Part shown: positions 22,550 through 37,330 of the stretch, piece by piece | Position numbering within the stretch: the stretch's first letter is position 1 | How the letters are laid out: the number at the start of each line of letters is the position of its first letter | Origin: Prosapia bicincta | Lineage: Eukaryota > Arthropoda > Insecta > Hemiptera > Cercopidae | NCBI GenBank assembly: GCA_036971475.1 | Contig: JBAIZL010000005.1 | Coordinates: 246,083,323 to 246,147,322 of the forward strand | Length of the DNA: 64,000 nt | Direction of reading: 5' to 3' | Made by a program: the position numbers and the translations under genes | The notes under the pieces: generated by a model | Database searches by the model: none | What the model was told of the DNA's origin: nothing | What the model saw: the letters and a program-made list of their open reading frames with translations, nothing else

Positions 22550-25500
22550 CTAGGTATTGAAGAATCCATTCCTAATGGTCTCGAGTCGTATAGACAAACT
22601 GTCGCCAATGTCTGTACTTTCCCCAGAGGAACTAGGTATTGAAGAATCCATTCCTAATGGTCCAAAGTCGTATAGAAAACTGTCGACAATGTCTGTACTT
22701 TCCCCAGAGGAACTAGGTATTGAAGAATCCATTCCTAATGGTCTCGAGTCGTATAGACAAACTGTCGCCAATGTCTGTATTTTCCCCAGAGGAACTAGGT
22801 ATTGAAGAATCCATTCCTAATCGTCCAAAGTCGTATAGAAAACTGTCGACAATGTCTGTACTTTCCCCAGAGGAACTAGGTATTGAAGAATCCATTCCTA
22901 ATGGTCTCGAGTCGTATAGACAAACTGTCGTCAATGTCTGTACTTTCCCCAGAGGAACTAGGTATTGAAGAATCCATTCCTAATGGTCTCGAGTCGTATA
23001 GACAAACTGTCGTCAATGTCTGTACTTTCCCCGGAGGAACTAGGTATTGAAGAATCCATTCCTAATGGTCTCGAGTCGTATAGACAAACTGTCGCCAATG
23101 TCTGTACTTTCCCCAGAGGAACTAGGTATTGAAGAATCCATTCCTAATGGTCTCGAGTCGTAAAGACAAACTGTCGTCAATGTCTGTACTTTCCCCAGAG
23201 GAACTAGGTATTGAAGAATCCATTCCTAATGGTCTCGAGTCGTATAGACAACCTGTCGCCAATGTCTCTACTTTCCCCAGAGGAACTAGGTATTGAAGAA
23301 TCCATTCCTAATGGTCTCGAGTCGTATAGACAAACTGTCGCCAATGTCTGTACTTTCCCCAGAGGAACTAGGTATTGAAGAATCCATTCCTAATGGTCTC
23401 GAGTCGTATAGACAAACTGTCGCCAATGTCTGTACTTTCCCCAGAGGAACTAGGTATTGAAGAATCCATTCCTAATGGTCTCGAGTCGTATAGACAAACT
23501 GTCGCCAATGTCTGTACTTTCCCCAGAGGAACTAGGTATTGAAGAATCCATTCCTAATGGTCCAAAGTCGTATAGAAAACTGTCGCCAATGTCTGTACTT
23601 TCCCCAGAGGAACTAGGTATTGAAGAATCAATTCCTAACGGTCTCGAGCCGTATAGACAAACTGTCGTCAATGTCTGTACTTTCCCCAGAGGAACTAGGT
23701 ATTGAAGAATCCATTCCTAATGGTCTCGAGTCGTATAGACAAACTGTCGTCAATGTCTGTACTTTCCCCAGAGGAACTAGGTATTGAAGAATCCATTCCT
23801 AATGGTCCAAAGTCGTATAGAAAACTGTCGCCAATGTCTGTACTTTCCCCAGAGGAACTAGGTATTGAAGAATCCATTCCTAATGGTCTCGAGTCGTATA
23901 GACAAACTGTCGACAATGTCTGTACTTTCCCCAGAGGAACTAGGTATTGAAGAATCCATTCCTAATGGTCTCGAGTCGTATAGACAAACTGTCGCCAATG
24001 TCTGTACTTTCCCCAGAGGAACTAGGTATTGAAGAATCCATTCCTAATGGTCTCGAGTCGTATAGACAAACTGTCGCCAATGTCTGTACTTTCCCCAGAG
24101 GAACTAGGTATTGAAGAATCCATTCCTAATGGTCCAAAGTCGTATAGAAAACTGTCGACAATGTCTGTACTTTCCCCAGAGGAACGGGGTATTGAAGAAT
24201 CCATTCCTAATGGTCTCGAGTCGTAAAGACAAACTGTCGCCAATGTCTGTACTTTCCCCAGAGGAACTAGGTATTGAAGAATCCATTCCTAATGGTCCAA
24301 AGTCGTATAGAAAACTGTCGACAATGTCTGTACTTTCCCCAGAGGAACTAGGTATTGAAGAATCCATTCCTAATGGTCCAAAGTCGTATAGACAAACTGT
24401 CGCCAATGTCTGTACTTTCCCCAGAGGAACTAGGTATTGAAGAATCCATTCCTAATGGTCCAAAGTCGTATAGAAAACTTTCGACAATGTCTGTACTTTC
24501 CCCAGAGGAACTAGGTATTGAAGAATCCATTCCTAATGGTCTCGAGTCGTATAGACAAACTGTCGCCAATGTCTGTACTTTCCCCAGAGGAACTAGGTAT
24601 TGAAGAATCCATTCCTAATGGTCTCGAGTCGTATAGACAAACTGTCGTCAATGTCTGTACTTTCCCCAGAGGAACTAGGTATTGAAGAATCCATTCCTAA
24701 TGGTCTCGAGTCGTATAGACAAACTGTCGACAATGTCTGTACTTTCCCCAGAGGAACTAGGTATTGAAGAATCCATTCCTAATGGTCTCGAGTCGTATAG
24801 ACAAACTGTCGCCAATGTCTGTACTATCCCCAGAGGAACTAGGTATTGAAGAATAAATTCCTAATGGTCTCGAGTCGTATAGACAAACTGTCGCCAATGT
24901 CTGTACTTTCCCCAGAGGAACTAGGTATTGAAGAATCCATTCCTAATGGTCCAAAGTCGTATAGAAAACTGTCGACAATGTCTGTACTTTCCCCAGAGGA
25001 ACTAGGTATTGAAGAATCCATTCCTAATGGTCTCGAGTCGTATAGACAAACTTGTCGCCAATGTCTGTACTTTCCCCAGAGGAACTAGGTATTGAAGAAT
25101 CCATTCCTAATGGTCTCGAGTCGTATAGACAAACTGTCGTCAATGTCTGTACTTTCCCCAGAGGAACTAGGTATTGAAGAATCCATTCCTAATGGTCTCG
25201 AGTCGTATAGACAAACTGTCGCCAATGTCTCTACTTTCCCCAGAGGAACTAGGTATTGAAGAATCCATTCCTAATGGTCCAAAGTCGTATAGAAAACTGT
25301 CGACAATGTCTGTACTTTCCCCAGAGGAACTAGGTATTGAAGAATCCATTCCTAATGGTCCAAAGTCGTATAGAAAACTGTCGACAATGTCTGTACTTTC
25401 CCCAGAGGAACTAGGTATTGAAGAATCCATTCCTAATGGTCTCGAGTCGTATAGACAAACTGTCGCCAATGTCTGTACTTTCCCCAGAGGAACTAGGTAT

Positions 25501-27464
25501 TGAAGAATCCATTCCTAATGGTCCAAAGTCGTATAGAAAACTGTCGACAATGTCTGTACTTTCCCCAGAGGAACTAGGTATTGAAGAATCCATTCCTAAT
25601 GGTCTCGAGTCGTATAGACAAACTGTCGCCAATGTCTGTATTTTCCCCAGAGGAACTAGGTATTGAAGAATCCATTCCTAATGGTCCAAAGTCGTATAGA
25701 AAACTGTCGACAATGTCTGTACTTTCCCCAGAGGAACTAGGTATTGAAGAATCCATTCCTAATGGTCTCGAGTCGTATAGACAAACTGTCGTCAATGTCT
25801 GTACTTTCCCCAGAGGAACTAGGTATTGAAGAATCCATTCCTAATGGTCTCGAGTCGTATAGACAAACTGTCGTCAATGTCTGTACTTTCCCCGGAGGAA
25901 CTAGGTATTGAAGAATCCATTCCTAATGGTCTCGAGTCGTATAGACAAACTGTCGCCAATGTCTGTACTTTCCCCAGAGGAACTAGGTATTGAAGAATCC
26001 ATTCCTAATGGTCTCGAGTCGTAAAGACAAACTGTCGTCAATGTCTGTACTTTCCCCAGAGGAACTAGGTATTGAAGAATCCATTCCTAATGGTCTCGAG
26101 TCGTATAGACAAACTGTCGCCAATGTCTCTACTTTCCCCAGAGGGACTAGGTATTGAAGAATCCATTCCTAATGGTCTCGAGTCGTATAGACAAACTGTC
26201 GCCAATGTCTGTACTTTCCCCAGAGGAACTAGGTATTGAAGAATCCATTCCTAATGGTCTCGAGTCGTATAGACAAACTGTCGCCAATGTCTGTACTTTC
26301 CCCAGAGGAACTAGGTATTGAAGAATCCATTCCTAATGGTCTCGAGTCGTATAGACAAACTGTCGCCAATGTCTGTACTTTCCCCAGAGGAACTAGGTAT
26401 TGAAGAATCCATTCCTAATGGTCCAAAGTCGTATAGAAAACTGTCGCCAATGTCTGTACTTTCCCCAGAGGAACTAGGTATTGAAGAATCAATTCCTAAT
26501 GGTCTCGAGCCGTATAGACAAACTGTCGTCAATGTCTGTACTTTCCCCAGAGGAACTAGGTATTGAAGAATCCATTCCTAATGGTCTCGAGTCGTATAGA
26601 CAAACTGTCGTCAATGTCTGTACTTTCCCCAGAGGAACTAGGTATTGAAGAATCCATTCCTAATGGTCCAAAGTCGTATAGAAAACTGTCGCCAATGTCT
26701 GTACTTTCCCCAGAGGAACTAGGTATTGAAGAATCCATTCCTAATGGTCTCGAGTCGTATAGACAAACTGTCGACAATGTCTGTACTTTCCCCAGAGGAA
26801 CTAGGTATTGAAGAATCCATTCCTAATGGTCTCGAGTCGTATAGACAAACTGTCGCCAATGTCTGTACTTTCCCCAGAGGAACTAGGTATTGAAGAATCC
26901 ATTCCTAATGGTCTCGAGTCGTATAGACAAACTGTCGCCAATGTCTGTACTTTCCCCAGAGGAACTAGGTATTGAAGAATCCATTCCTAATGGTCCAAAG
27001 TCGTATAGAAAACTGTCGACAATATCTGTACTTTCCCCAGAGGAACTAGGTATTGAAGAATCCATTCCTAATGGTCTCGAGTCGTATAGACAAACTGTCA
27101 CCAATGTCTGTACTTTCCCCAGAGGAACTAGGTATTGAAGAATCCATTCCTAATGGTCCAAAGTCGTATAGAAAACTGTCGACAATGTCTGTACTTTCCC
27201 CAGAGGAACTAGGTATTGAAGAATCCATTCCTAATGGTCCAAAGTCGTATAGACAAACTGTCGCCAATGTCTGTACTTTCCCCAGAGGAACTAGGTATTG
27301 AAGAATCCATTCCTAATGGTCCAAAGTCGTATAGAAAACTTTCGACAATGTCTGTACTTTCCCCAGAGGTACTAGGTATTGAAGAATCCATTCCTAATGG
27401 TCTCGAGTCGTATAGACAAACTGTCGCCAATGTCTGTACTTTCCCCAGAGGAACTAGGTATTGA
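22550..27464 (+). repeat. Higher-order repeat, offset 2,861 bp (two copies)
   Basis: Segment 22550-24603 recurs at 25411-27464 with shared private variants: AATCAATTCCTAA with CGAGCCG, CCCCGGAGG, CGTAAAGAC, and a B/A hybrid unit. The offset of 2,861 bp corresponds to 35 monomers (26 of 82 bp and 9 of 81 bp). Isolated substitutions private to each copy show they are not identical. Confidence 0.85.
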
Positions 27465-28431
27465 AGAATCCATTCCTAATGGTCCAAAGTCGTATAGAAA
27501 ACTGTCGACAATGTCTGTACTTTCCCCAGAGGAACTAGGTATTGAAGAATCCATTCCTAATGGTCTCGAGTCGTATAGACAAACTGTCGCCAATGTCTGT
27601 ACTTTCCCCAGAGGAACTAGGTATTGATGAATCCATTCCTAATGGTCCAAAGTCGTATAGAAAACTGTCGACAATGTCTGTACTTTCCCCAGAGGAACTA
27701 GGTATTGAAGAATCCATTCCTAATGGTCTCGAGTCGTATAGACAAACTGTCGCCAATGTCTGTACTTTCCCCAGAGGAACTAGGTATTGAAGAATCCATT
27801 CCTAATGGTCCACAGTCGTATAGAAAACTGTCGACAATGTCTGTACTTTCCCCAGAGGAACTAGGTATTGAAGAATCCATTCCTAATGGTCTCGAATCGT
27901 ATAGACAAACTGTCGCCAATGTCTGTACTTTCCCCAGAGGAACTAGGTATTGAAGAATCCATTCCTAATGGTCCAAAGTCGTATAGACAAACTGTCGACA
28001 ATGTCTGTACTTTCCCCAGAGGAACTAGGTATTGAAGAATCCATTCCTAATGGTCCAAAGTCGTATAGAAAACTGTCGACAATGTCTGTACTTTCCCCAG
28101 AGGAACTAGGTATTGAAGAATCCATTCCTAATGGTCTCGAGTCGTATAGACAAACTGTCGCCAATGTCTGTACTTTCCCCAGAGGAACTAGGTATTGAAG
28201 AATCCATTCCTAATGGTCCAAAGTCGTATAGAAAACTGTCGACAATGTCTGTACTTTCCCCAGAGGAACTAGGTATTGAAGAATGCATTCCTAATGGTCT
28301 CGAGTCGTATAGACAAACTGTCGCCAATGTCTGTACTTTCCCCAGAGGAACTAGGTATTGAAGAATCCATTCCTAATGGTCCAAAGTCGTATAGGAAACT
28401 GTCGAAAATGTCTGTACTTTCCCCAGAGGAA

Positions 28432-31400
28432 CTAGGTATTGAAGAATCCATTCCTAATGGTCTCGAGTCGTATAGACAAACTGTCGCCAATGTCTGTACT
28501 TTCCCCAGAGGAACTAGGTATTGAAGAATCCATTCCTAATGGTCCAAAGTCGTATAGAAAACTGTCGACAATGTCTGTTCTTTCCCCAGAGGAACTAGGT
28601 ATTGAAGAATCCATTCCTAATGGTCTCGAGTCGTATAGACAAACTGTCGCCAATGTCTGTATTTTCCCCAAAGGAACTAGGTATTGAAGAATCCATTCCT
28701 AATGGTCCAAAGTCGTATAGAAAACTGTCGACAATGTCTGTACTTTCCCCAAAGGAACTAGGTATTGAAGAATCCATTCCTAATGGTCTCGAGTCGTATA
28801 GTCAAACTGTCGTCAATGTCTGTACTTTCCCCAGAGGAACTAGGTATTGAAGAATCCATTCCTAATGGTTTCTAGTCGTATAGACAAACTGTCGCCAATG
28901 TCTGTACTTTCCCCAGAGGAACTAGGTATTGAAGAATCCATTCCTAATGGTCTCGAGTCGTAAAGACAAACTGTCGTCAATGTCTGTACTTTCCCCAGAG
29001 GAACAAGGTATTGAAGAATCCATTCCTAATGGTCTCGAGTCGTATAGACAAACTGTCGCCAATGTCAGTACTTTCCCCAGAGGAACTAGGTATTGAATAA
29101 TCAATTCCTATTGGTCTCGAGCCGTATAGACAAACTGTCGCCAATGTCTGTACTTTCCCCAGAGGAACTAGGTATTGAAGAATCCATTCCTAATGGTCTC
29201 GAGTCGTATAGACAAACTGTCGTCAATGTCTGTACTTTCCCCAGAGGAACTAGGTATTGAAGAATCCATTCCTAATGGTCTCGAGTCGTATAGACAAACT
29301 GTCGTCAATGTCTGTACTTTCCCCAGAGGAACTAGGTATTGAAGAATCCATTCCTAATGGTCCAAAGTCGTATAGAAAACTGTCGCCAATGTCTGTACTT
29401 TCCCCAGAGGAACTAGGTATAGAAGAATCCATTCCTAATGGTCTCGAGTCGTATAGACAAACTGTCGACAATGTCTGTACTTTCCCCAGAGGAAATAGGT
29501 ATTGAGTAATCCATTCCTAATGGTCTCGAGTCGTATAGACAAACTGTCGCCAATGTCTGTACTTTCCCCAGAGGAACTAGGTATTGAAGAATCCATTCCT
29601 AATGGTCTCGAGTCGTATAGACAAACTGTCGCCAATGTCTGTACTTTCCCCAGAGGAACTAGGTATTGAAGAATCCATTCCTAATGGTCCAAAGTCGTAT
29701 AGAAAACTGTCGACAATGTCTGTACTTTCCCCAGAGGAACTAGGTATTGAAGAATCCATTCCTAATGGTCTCGAGTCGTATAGACAAACTATCGCCAATG
29801 TCTGTACTTTCCCCAGAGGAACTAGGTATTGAAGAATCCATTCCTAATGGTCCAAAGTCGTATAGAAAACTGTCGACAATGTCTGTACTTTCCCCAGAGG
29901 AACTAGGTATTGAAGAATCCATTCCTAATGGTCTCGAGTCGTATAGACAAACTGTCGCCAATGTCTGTACTTTCCCCAGAGGAACTAGGTATTGATGAAT
30001 CCATTCCTAATGGTCCAAAGTCGTATAGAAAACTGTCGACAATGTCTGTACTTTCCCCAGAGGAACTAGGTATTGAAGAATCCATTCCTAATGGTCTCGA
30101 GTCGTATAGACAAACTGTCGCCAATGTCTGTACTTTCCCCAGAGGAACTAGGTATTGAAGAATCCATTCCTAATGGTCCAAAGTCGTATAGAAAACTGTC
30201 GACAATGTCTGTACTTTCCCCAGAGGAACTAGGTATTGAAGAATCCATTCCTAATGGTCTCGAATCGTATAGACAAACTGTCGCCAATGTCTGTACTTTC
30301 CCCAGAGGAACTAGGTATTGAAGAAATCATTCCTAATGGTCCAAAGTCGTATAGAAAACTGTCGACAATGTCTGTACTTTCCCCAGAGGAACTAGGTATT
30401 GAAGAATCCATTAATAATGGTCCAAAGTCGTATAGAAAACTGTCGACAATGTCTGTACTTTCCCCAGAGGAACTAGGTATTGAAGAATCCATTCCTAATG
30501 GTCTCGAGTCGTATAGACAAACTGTCGCCAATGTGTGTACTTTCCCCAGAGGAACTAGGTATTGAAGAATCCATTCCTAATGGTCCAAAGTCGTATAGAA
30601 AACTGTCGACAATGTCTGTACTTTCCCCAGAGGAACTAGGTATTGAAGAATCCATTCCTAATGGTCTCGAGTCGTATAGACAAACTGTCGCCAATGTCTG
30701 TATTTTCCCCAGAGGAACTAGGTATTGAAGAATCCATTCCTAATTGTCCAAAGTCGTATAGAAAACTGTCGACAATGTCTGTACTTTCCCCAGAGGAACT
30801 AGGTATTGAAGAATCCATTCCTAATGGTCTCGAGTCGTATAGACAAACTGTCGTCAATGTCTGTACTTTCCCCAGAGGAACTAGGTATTGAAGAATCCAT
30901 TCCTAATGGTCTCTAGTCGTATAGACAAACTGTCGCCAATGTCTGTACTTTCCCCAGAGGAACTAGGTATTGAAGAATCCATTCCTAATGGTCTCGAGTC
31001 GTAAAGACAAACTGTCGTCAATGTCTGTACTTTCCCCAGAGGAACAAGGTATTGAAGAATCCATTCCTAATGGTCTCGAGTCGTATAGACAAACTGTCGC
31101 CAATGTCAGTACTTTCCCCAGAGGAACTAGGTATTGAATAATCAATTCCTATTGGTCTCGAGCCGTATAGACAAACTGTCGCCAAATGTCTGTACTTTCC
31201 CCAGAGGAACTAGGTATTGAAGAATCCATTCCTAATGGTCTCGAGTCGTATAGACAAACTGTCGTCAATGTCTGTACTTTCCCCAGAGGAACTAGGTATT
31301 GAAGAATCCATTCCTAATGGTCTCGAGTCGTATAGACAAACTGTCGTCAATGTCTGTACTTTCCCCAGAGGAACTAGGTATTGAAGAATCCATTCCTAAT

Positions 31401-31874
31401 GGTCCAAAGTCGTATAGAAAACTGTCGCCAATGTCTGTACTTTCCCCAGAGGAACTAGGTATTGAAGAATCCATTCCTAATGGTCTCGAGTCGTATAGAC
31501 AAACTGTCGACAATGTCTGTACTTTCCCCAGAGGAAATAGGTATTGAAGAATCCATTCCTAATGGTCTCGAGTCGTATAGACAAACTGTCGCCAATGTCT
31601 GTACTTTCCCCAGAGGAACTAGGTATTGAAGAATCCATTCCTAATGGTCTCGAGTCGTATAGACAAACTGTCGCCAATGTCTGTACTTTCCCCAGAGGAA
31701 CTAGGTATTGAAGAATCCATTCCTAATGGTCCAAAGTCGTATAGAAAACTGTCGACAATGTCTGTACTTTCCCCAGAGGAACTAGGTATTGAAGAATCCA
31801 TTCCTAATGGTCCAAAGTCGTATAGACAAACTGTCGCCAATGTCTGTACTTTCCCCAGAGGAACTAGGTATTGA
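28432..31874 (+). repeat. Higher-order repeat, offset 2,041-2,042 bp (two copies)
   Basis: Segment 28432-29832 recurs at 30473-31874. Shared markers are GAACAAGG, AATGTCAGTAC, GAATAATCAATTCCTATTGG and GAAATAGG. The second copy has one inserted A (CCAAATG at 31183), which changes the offset from 2,041 to 2,042 within the block. Confidence 0.85.
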
Positions 31875-32432
31875 AGAATCCATTCCTAATGGTCCAAAGT
31901 CGTATAGAAAACTGTCGACAATGTCTGTACTTTCCCCAGAGGAACTAGGTATTGAAGAATCCATTCCTAATGGTCCAAAGTCGTATAGACAAACTGTCGC
32001 CAATGTCTGTACTTTCCCCAGAGTAACTAGGTATTGAAGAATCCATTCCTAATGGTCCAAAGTCGTATAGAAAACTGTCGACAATGTCTGTACTTTCCCC
32101 AGAGGAACTAGGTATTGAAGAATCCATTCCTAATGGTCTCGAGTCGTATAGACAAACTGTCGCCAATGTCTGGACTTTCCCCAGAGGAACTAGGTATTGA
32201 AGAATCCATTCCTAATGGTCCAAAGTCGTATAGAAACTGTCGACAATGTCTGTACTTTCCCCAGAGGAACTAGGTATTGAAGAATCCATTCCTAATGGTC
32301 TCGAGTCGTATAGACAAACTGTCGCCAATGTCTGTACTTTCCCCAGAGGAACTAGGTATTGAAGAATCCATTCCTAATGGTCCAAAGTCGTATAGAAAAC
32401 TGTCGACAATGTCTGTACTTTCCCCAGAGGAA

Positions 32433-34560
32433 CTAGGTATTGAAGAATCCATTCCTAATGGTCTCGAGTCGTATAGACAAACTGTCGCCAATGTCTGTAT
32501 TTTCCCCAGAGGAACTAGGTATTGAAGAATCCATTCCTAATGGTCCAAAGTCGTATAGAAAACTGTCGACAATGTCTGTACTTTCCCCAGAGGAACTAGG
32601 TATTGAAGAATCCATTCCTAATGGTCTCGAGTCGTATAGACAAACTGTCGTCAATGTCTGTACTTTCCCCAGAGGAACTAGGTATTGAAGAATCCATTCC
32701 TAATGATCTCGAGTCGTATAGACAAACTGTCGCCAATGTCTGTACTTTCCCCAGAGGAACTAGGTATTGAAGAATCCATTCCTAATGGTCTCGAGTCGTA
32801 TAGACAAACTGTCGTCAATGTCTGTACTTTCCCCAGAGGAACTAGGTATTGAAGAATCCATTCCTATTGGTCTCGAGTCGTATAGACAAACTGTCGCCAA
32901 TGTCTCTACTTTCCCCAGAGGAACTAGGTATTGAAGAATCCATTCCTAATGGTCTCGAGTCGTATAGACAAACTGTCGCCAATGTCTGTACTTTCCCCAG
33001 AGGAACTAGGTATTGAAGAATCCATTCCTAATTTTCTCGAGTCGTATAGACAAACTGTCGTCAATGTCTGTACTTTCCCCAGAGGAACTAGGTATTGAAG
33101 AATCCGTTCCTAATGGTCCAAAGTCGTATAGAAAACTGTCGCCAATGTCTGTACTTTCCCCAGAGTAACTAGGTATTGAAGAATCCATTCCTAATGGTCT
33201 CGAGTCGTATAGACAAACTGTCGACAATGTCTGTACTTTCCCCAGAGGAACTAGGTATTGAAGAATCCATTCCTAATGGTCTCGAGTCGTATAGACAAAC
33301 TGTCGCCAATGTCTGTACTTTCCCCAGAGGAACTAGGTATTGAAGAATCCATTCCTAATGGTCCAAAGTCGTATAGAAAACTGTCGACAATGTCTGTACT
33401 TTCCCCAGAGGAACTAGGTATTGAAGAATCCATTCCTAATGGTCTCGAGTCGTATAGACAAACTTGTCGCCAATGTCTGTACTTTCCCCAGAGGAACTAG
33501 GTATTGAAGAATCCATTCCTAATGGTCTCGAGTCGTATAGACAAACTGTCGCCAATGTCTGTATTTTCCCCAGAGGAACTAGGTATTGAAGAATCCATTC
33601 CTAATGGTCCAAAGTCGTATAGAAAACTGTCGACAATGTCTGTACTTTCCCCAGAGGAACTAGGTATTGAAGAATCCATTCCTAATGGTCTCGAGTCGTA
33701 TAGACAAACTGTCGTCAATGTCTGTACTTTCCCCAGAGGAACTAGGTATTGAAGAATCCATTCCTAATGATCTCGAGTCGTATAGACAAACTGTCGCCAA
33801 TGTCTGTACTTTCCCCAGAGGAACTAGGTATTGAAGAATCCATTCCTAATGGTCTCGAGTCGTATAGACAAACTGTCGTCAATGTCTGTACTTTCCCCAG
33901 AGGAACTAGGTATTGAAGAATCCATTCCTATTGGTCTCGAGTCGTATAGACAAACTGTCGCCAATGTCTCTACTTTCCCCAGAGGAACTAGGTATTGAAG
34001 AATCCATTCCTAATGGTCTCGAGTCGTATAGACAAACTGTCGCCAATGTCTGTACTTTCCCCAGAGGAACTAGGTATTGAAGAATCCATTCCTAATTTTC
34101 TCGAGTCGTATAGACAAACTGTCGTCAATGTCTGTACTTTCCCCAGAGGAACTAGGTATTGAAGAATCCGTTCCTAATGGTCCAAAGTCGTATAGAAAAC
34201 TGTCGCCAATGTCTGTACTTTCCCCAGAGTAACTAGGTATTGAAGAATCCATTCCTAATGGTCTCGAGTCGTATAGACAAACTGTCGACAATGTCTGTAC
34301 TTTCCCCAGAGGAACTAGGTATTGAAGAATCCATTCCTAATGGTCTCGAGTCGTATAGACAAACTGTCGCCAATGTCTGTACTTTCCCCAGAGGAACTAG
34401 GTATTGAAGAATCCATTCCTAATGGTCCAAAGTCGTATAGAAAACTGTCGACAATGTCTGTACTTTCCCCAGAGGAACTAGGTATTGAAGAATCCATTCC
34501 TAATGGTCTCGAGTCGTATAGACAAACTTGTCGCCAATGTCTGTACTTTCCCCAGAGGAA
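32433..34560 (+). repeat. Tandem 1,064-bp higher-order repeat (two copies)
   Basis: Copies 32433-33496 and 33497-34560 are adjacent, 13 monomers each (three of type B). Both carry AATGATCTCGAG, CCTAATTTTCTCGAG, AATCCGTTCC, CAGAGTAACTAGG and the one-base insertion CAAACTTGTCG. Confidence 0.9.
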
Positions 34561-35399
34561 CTAGGTATTGAAGAATCCATTCCTAATGGTCTCTAGTCGT
34601 ATAGACAAACTGTCGTCAATGTCTGTACTTTCCCCAGAGGAACTAGGTATTGAAGAATCCATTCCTAATGGTCTCGAGTCGTATAGACAAACTGTCGCCA
34701 ATGTCTCTACTTTCCCCAGAGGAACTAGGTATTGAAGAATCCATTCCTAATGGTCCAAAGTCGTATAGAAAACTGTCGACAATGTCTGTACTTTCCCCAG
34801 AGGAACTAGGTATTGAAGAATCCATTCCTAATGGTCCAAAGTCGTATAGAAAACTGTCGACAATGTCTGTACTTTCCCCAGAGGAACTAGGTATTGAAGA
34901 ATCCATTCCTAATGGTCTCGAGTCGTATAGACAAACTGTCGCCAATGTCTGTACTTTCCCCAGAGGAACTAGGTATTGAAGAATCCATTCCTAATGGTCC
35001 AAAGTCGTATAGAAAACTGTCGACAATGTCTGTACTTTCCCCAGAGGAACTAGGTATTGAAGAATCCATTCCTAATGGTCTCGAGTCGTATAGACAAACT
35101 GTCGCCAATGTCTGTATTTTCCCCAGAGGAACTAGGTATTGAAGAATCCATTCCTAATGGTCCAAAGTCGTATAGAAAACTGTCGACAATGTCTGTACTT
35201 TCCCCAGAGGAACTAGGTATTGAAGAATCCATTCCTAATGGTCTCGAGTCGTATAGACAAACTGTCGTCAATGTCTGTACTTTCCCCAGAGGAACTAGGT
35301 ATTGAAGAATCCATTCCTAATGGTCTCGAGTCGTATAGACAAACTGTCGCCAATGTCTGTACTTTCCCCAGAGGAACTAGGTATTGAAGAATCCATTCC

Positions 35400-37330
35400 T
35401 AATGGTCTCGAGTCGTAAAGACAAACTGTCGTCAATGTCTGTACTTTCCCCAGAGGAACTAGGTATTGAAGAATCCATTCCTAATGGTCTCGAGTCGTAT
35501 AGACAAACTGTCGCCAATGTCTGTACTTTCCCCAGAGGAACTAGGTATTGAAGAATCCATTCCTAATGGTCCAAAGTCGTATAGAAAACTGTCGACAATG
35601 TCTGTACTTTCCCCAGAGGAACTAGGTATTGAAGAATCCATTCCTAATGGTCTCGAGTCGTATAGACAAACTGTCGCCAATGTCTGTACTTTCCCCAGAG
35701 GAACTAGGTATTGATGAATCCATTCCTAATGGTCCAAAGTCGTATAGAAAACTGTCGACAATGTCTGTACTTTCCCCAGAGGAACTAGGTATTGAAGAAT
35801 CCATTCCTAATGGTCTCGAGTCGTATAGACAAACTGTCGCCAATGTCTGTACTTTCCCCAGAGGAACTAGGCATTGAAGAATCCATTCCTAATGGTCCAA
35901 AGTCGTATAGAAAACTGTCGACAATGTCTGTACTTTCCCCAGAGGAACTAGGTATTGAAGAATCCATTCCCAATGGTCTCGAATCGTATAGACAAACTGT
36001 CGCCAATGTCTGTACTTTCCCCAGAGGAACTAGGTATTGAAGAATCCATTCCTAATATTCCAAAGTCGTATAGAAAACTGTCGACAATGTCTGTACTTTC
36101 CCCAGAGGAACTAGGTATTGAAGAATCCATTAATAATGGTCCAAAGTCGTATAGAAAACTGTCGACAATGTCTGTACTTTCCCCAGAGGAACTAGGTATT
36201 GAAGAATCCATTCCTAATGGTCTCGAGTCGTATAGACAAACTGTCGCCAATGTGTGTACTTTCCCCAGAGGAACTAGGTATTGAAGAATCCATTCCTAAT
36301 GGTCCAAAGTCGTATAGAAAACTGTCGACAATGTCTGTACTTTCCCCAGAGGAACTAGGTATTGAAGAATCCATTCCTAATGGTCTCGAGTCGTATAGAC
36401 AAACTGTCGCCAATGTCTGTACTTTCCCCAGAGGAACTAGGTATTGAAGAATCCATTCCTAATGGTCCAAAGTCGTATAGGAAACTGTCGAAAATGTCTG
36501 TACTTTCCCCAGAGGAACTAGGTATTGAAGAATACATTCCTAATGGTCTCGAGTCGTATAGACAAACTGTCGCCAATGTCTGTACTTTCCCCAGAGGAAC
36601 TAGGTATTGAAGAATCCATTCCTAATGGTCCAAAGTCGTATAGAAAACTGTCGACAATGTCTGTACTTTCCCCAGAGGAACTAGGTATTGAAGAATCCAT
36701 TCCTAATGGTCTCGAGTCGTATAGACAAACTGTCGCCAATGTCTGTATTTTCCCCAGAGGAACTAGGTATTGAAGAATCCATTCCTAATGGTCCAAAGTC
36801 GTATAGAAAACTGTCGACAATATCTGTACTTTCCCCAGAGGAACTAGGTATTGAAGAATCCATTCCTAATGGTCTCGAGTCGTATAGACAAACTGTCGTC
36901 AATGTCTGTACTTTCCCCAGAGGAACTAGGTATTGAAGAATCCATTCCTAATGGTCTCTAGTCGTATAGACAAACTGTCGCCAATGTCTGTACTTTCCCC
37001 AGAGGAACTAGGTATTGAAGAATCCATTCCTAATGGTCTCGAGTCGTAAAGACAAACTGTCGTCAATGTCTGTACTTTCCCCAGAGGAACAAGGTATTGA
37101 AGAATCCATTCCTAATGGTCTCGAGTCGTATAGACAAACTGTCGCCAATGTCAGTACTTTCCCCAGAGGAACTAGGTATTGAATAATCAATTCCTATTGG
37201 TCTCGAGCCGTATAGACAAACTGTCGCCAAATGTCTGTACTTTCCCCAGAGGAACTAGGTATTGAAGAATCCATTCCTAATGGTCTCGAGTCGTATAGAC
37301 AAACTGTCGTCAATGTCTGTACTTTCCCCA
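35400..37330 (+). repeat. Segment duplicated at +8,004 bp (43404-45334)
   Basis: Markers recur at a constant 8,004-bp offset: CGTAAAGAC (35417 and 43421), GATGAATCC, CCATTAATAATGG, AATGTGTGTAC and CCAAATG (37227 and 45231). The match breaks at both ends, with CCATTTATAA upstream of the second copy and CAGAGTAAC just after the first. Confidence 0.85.
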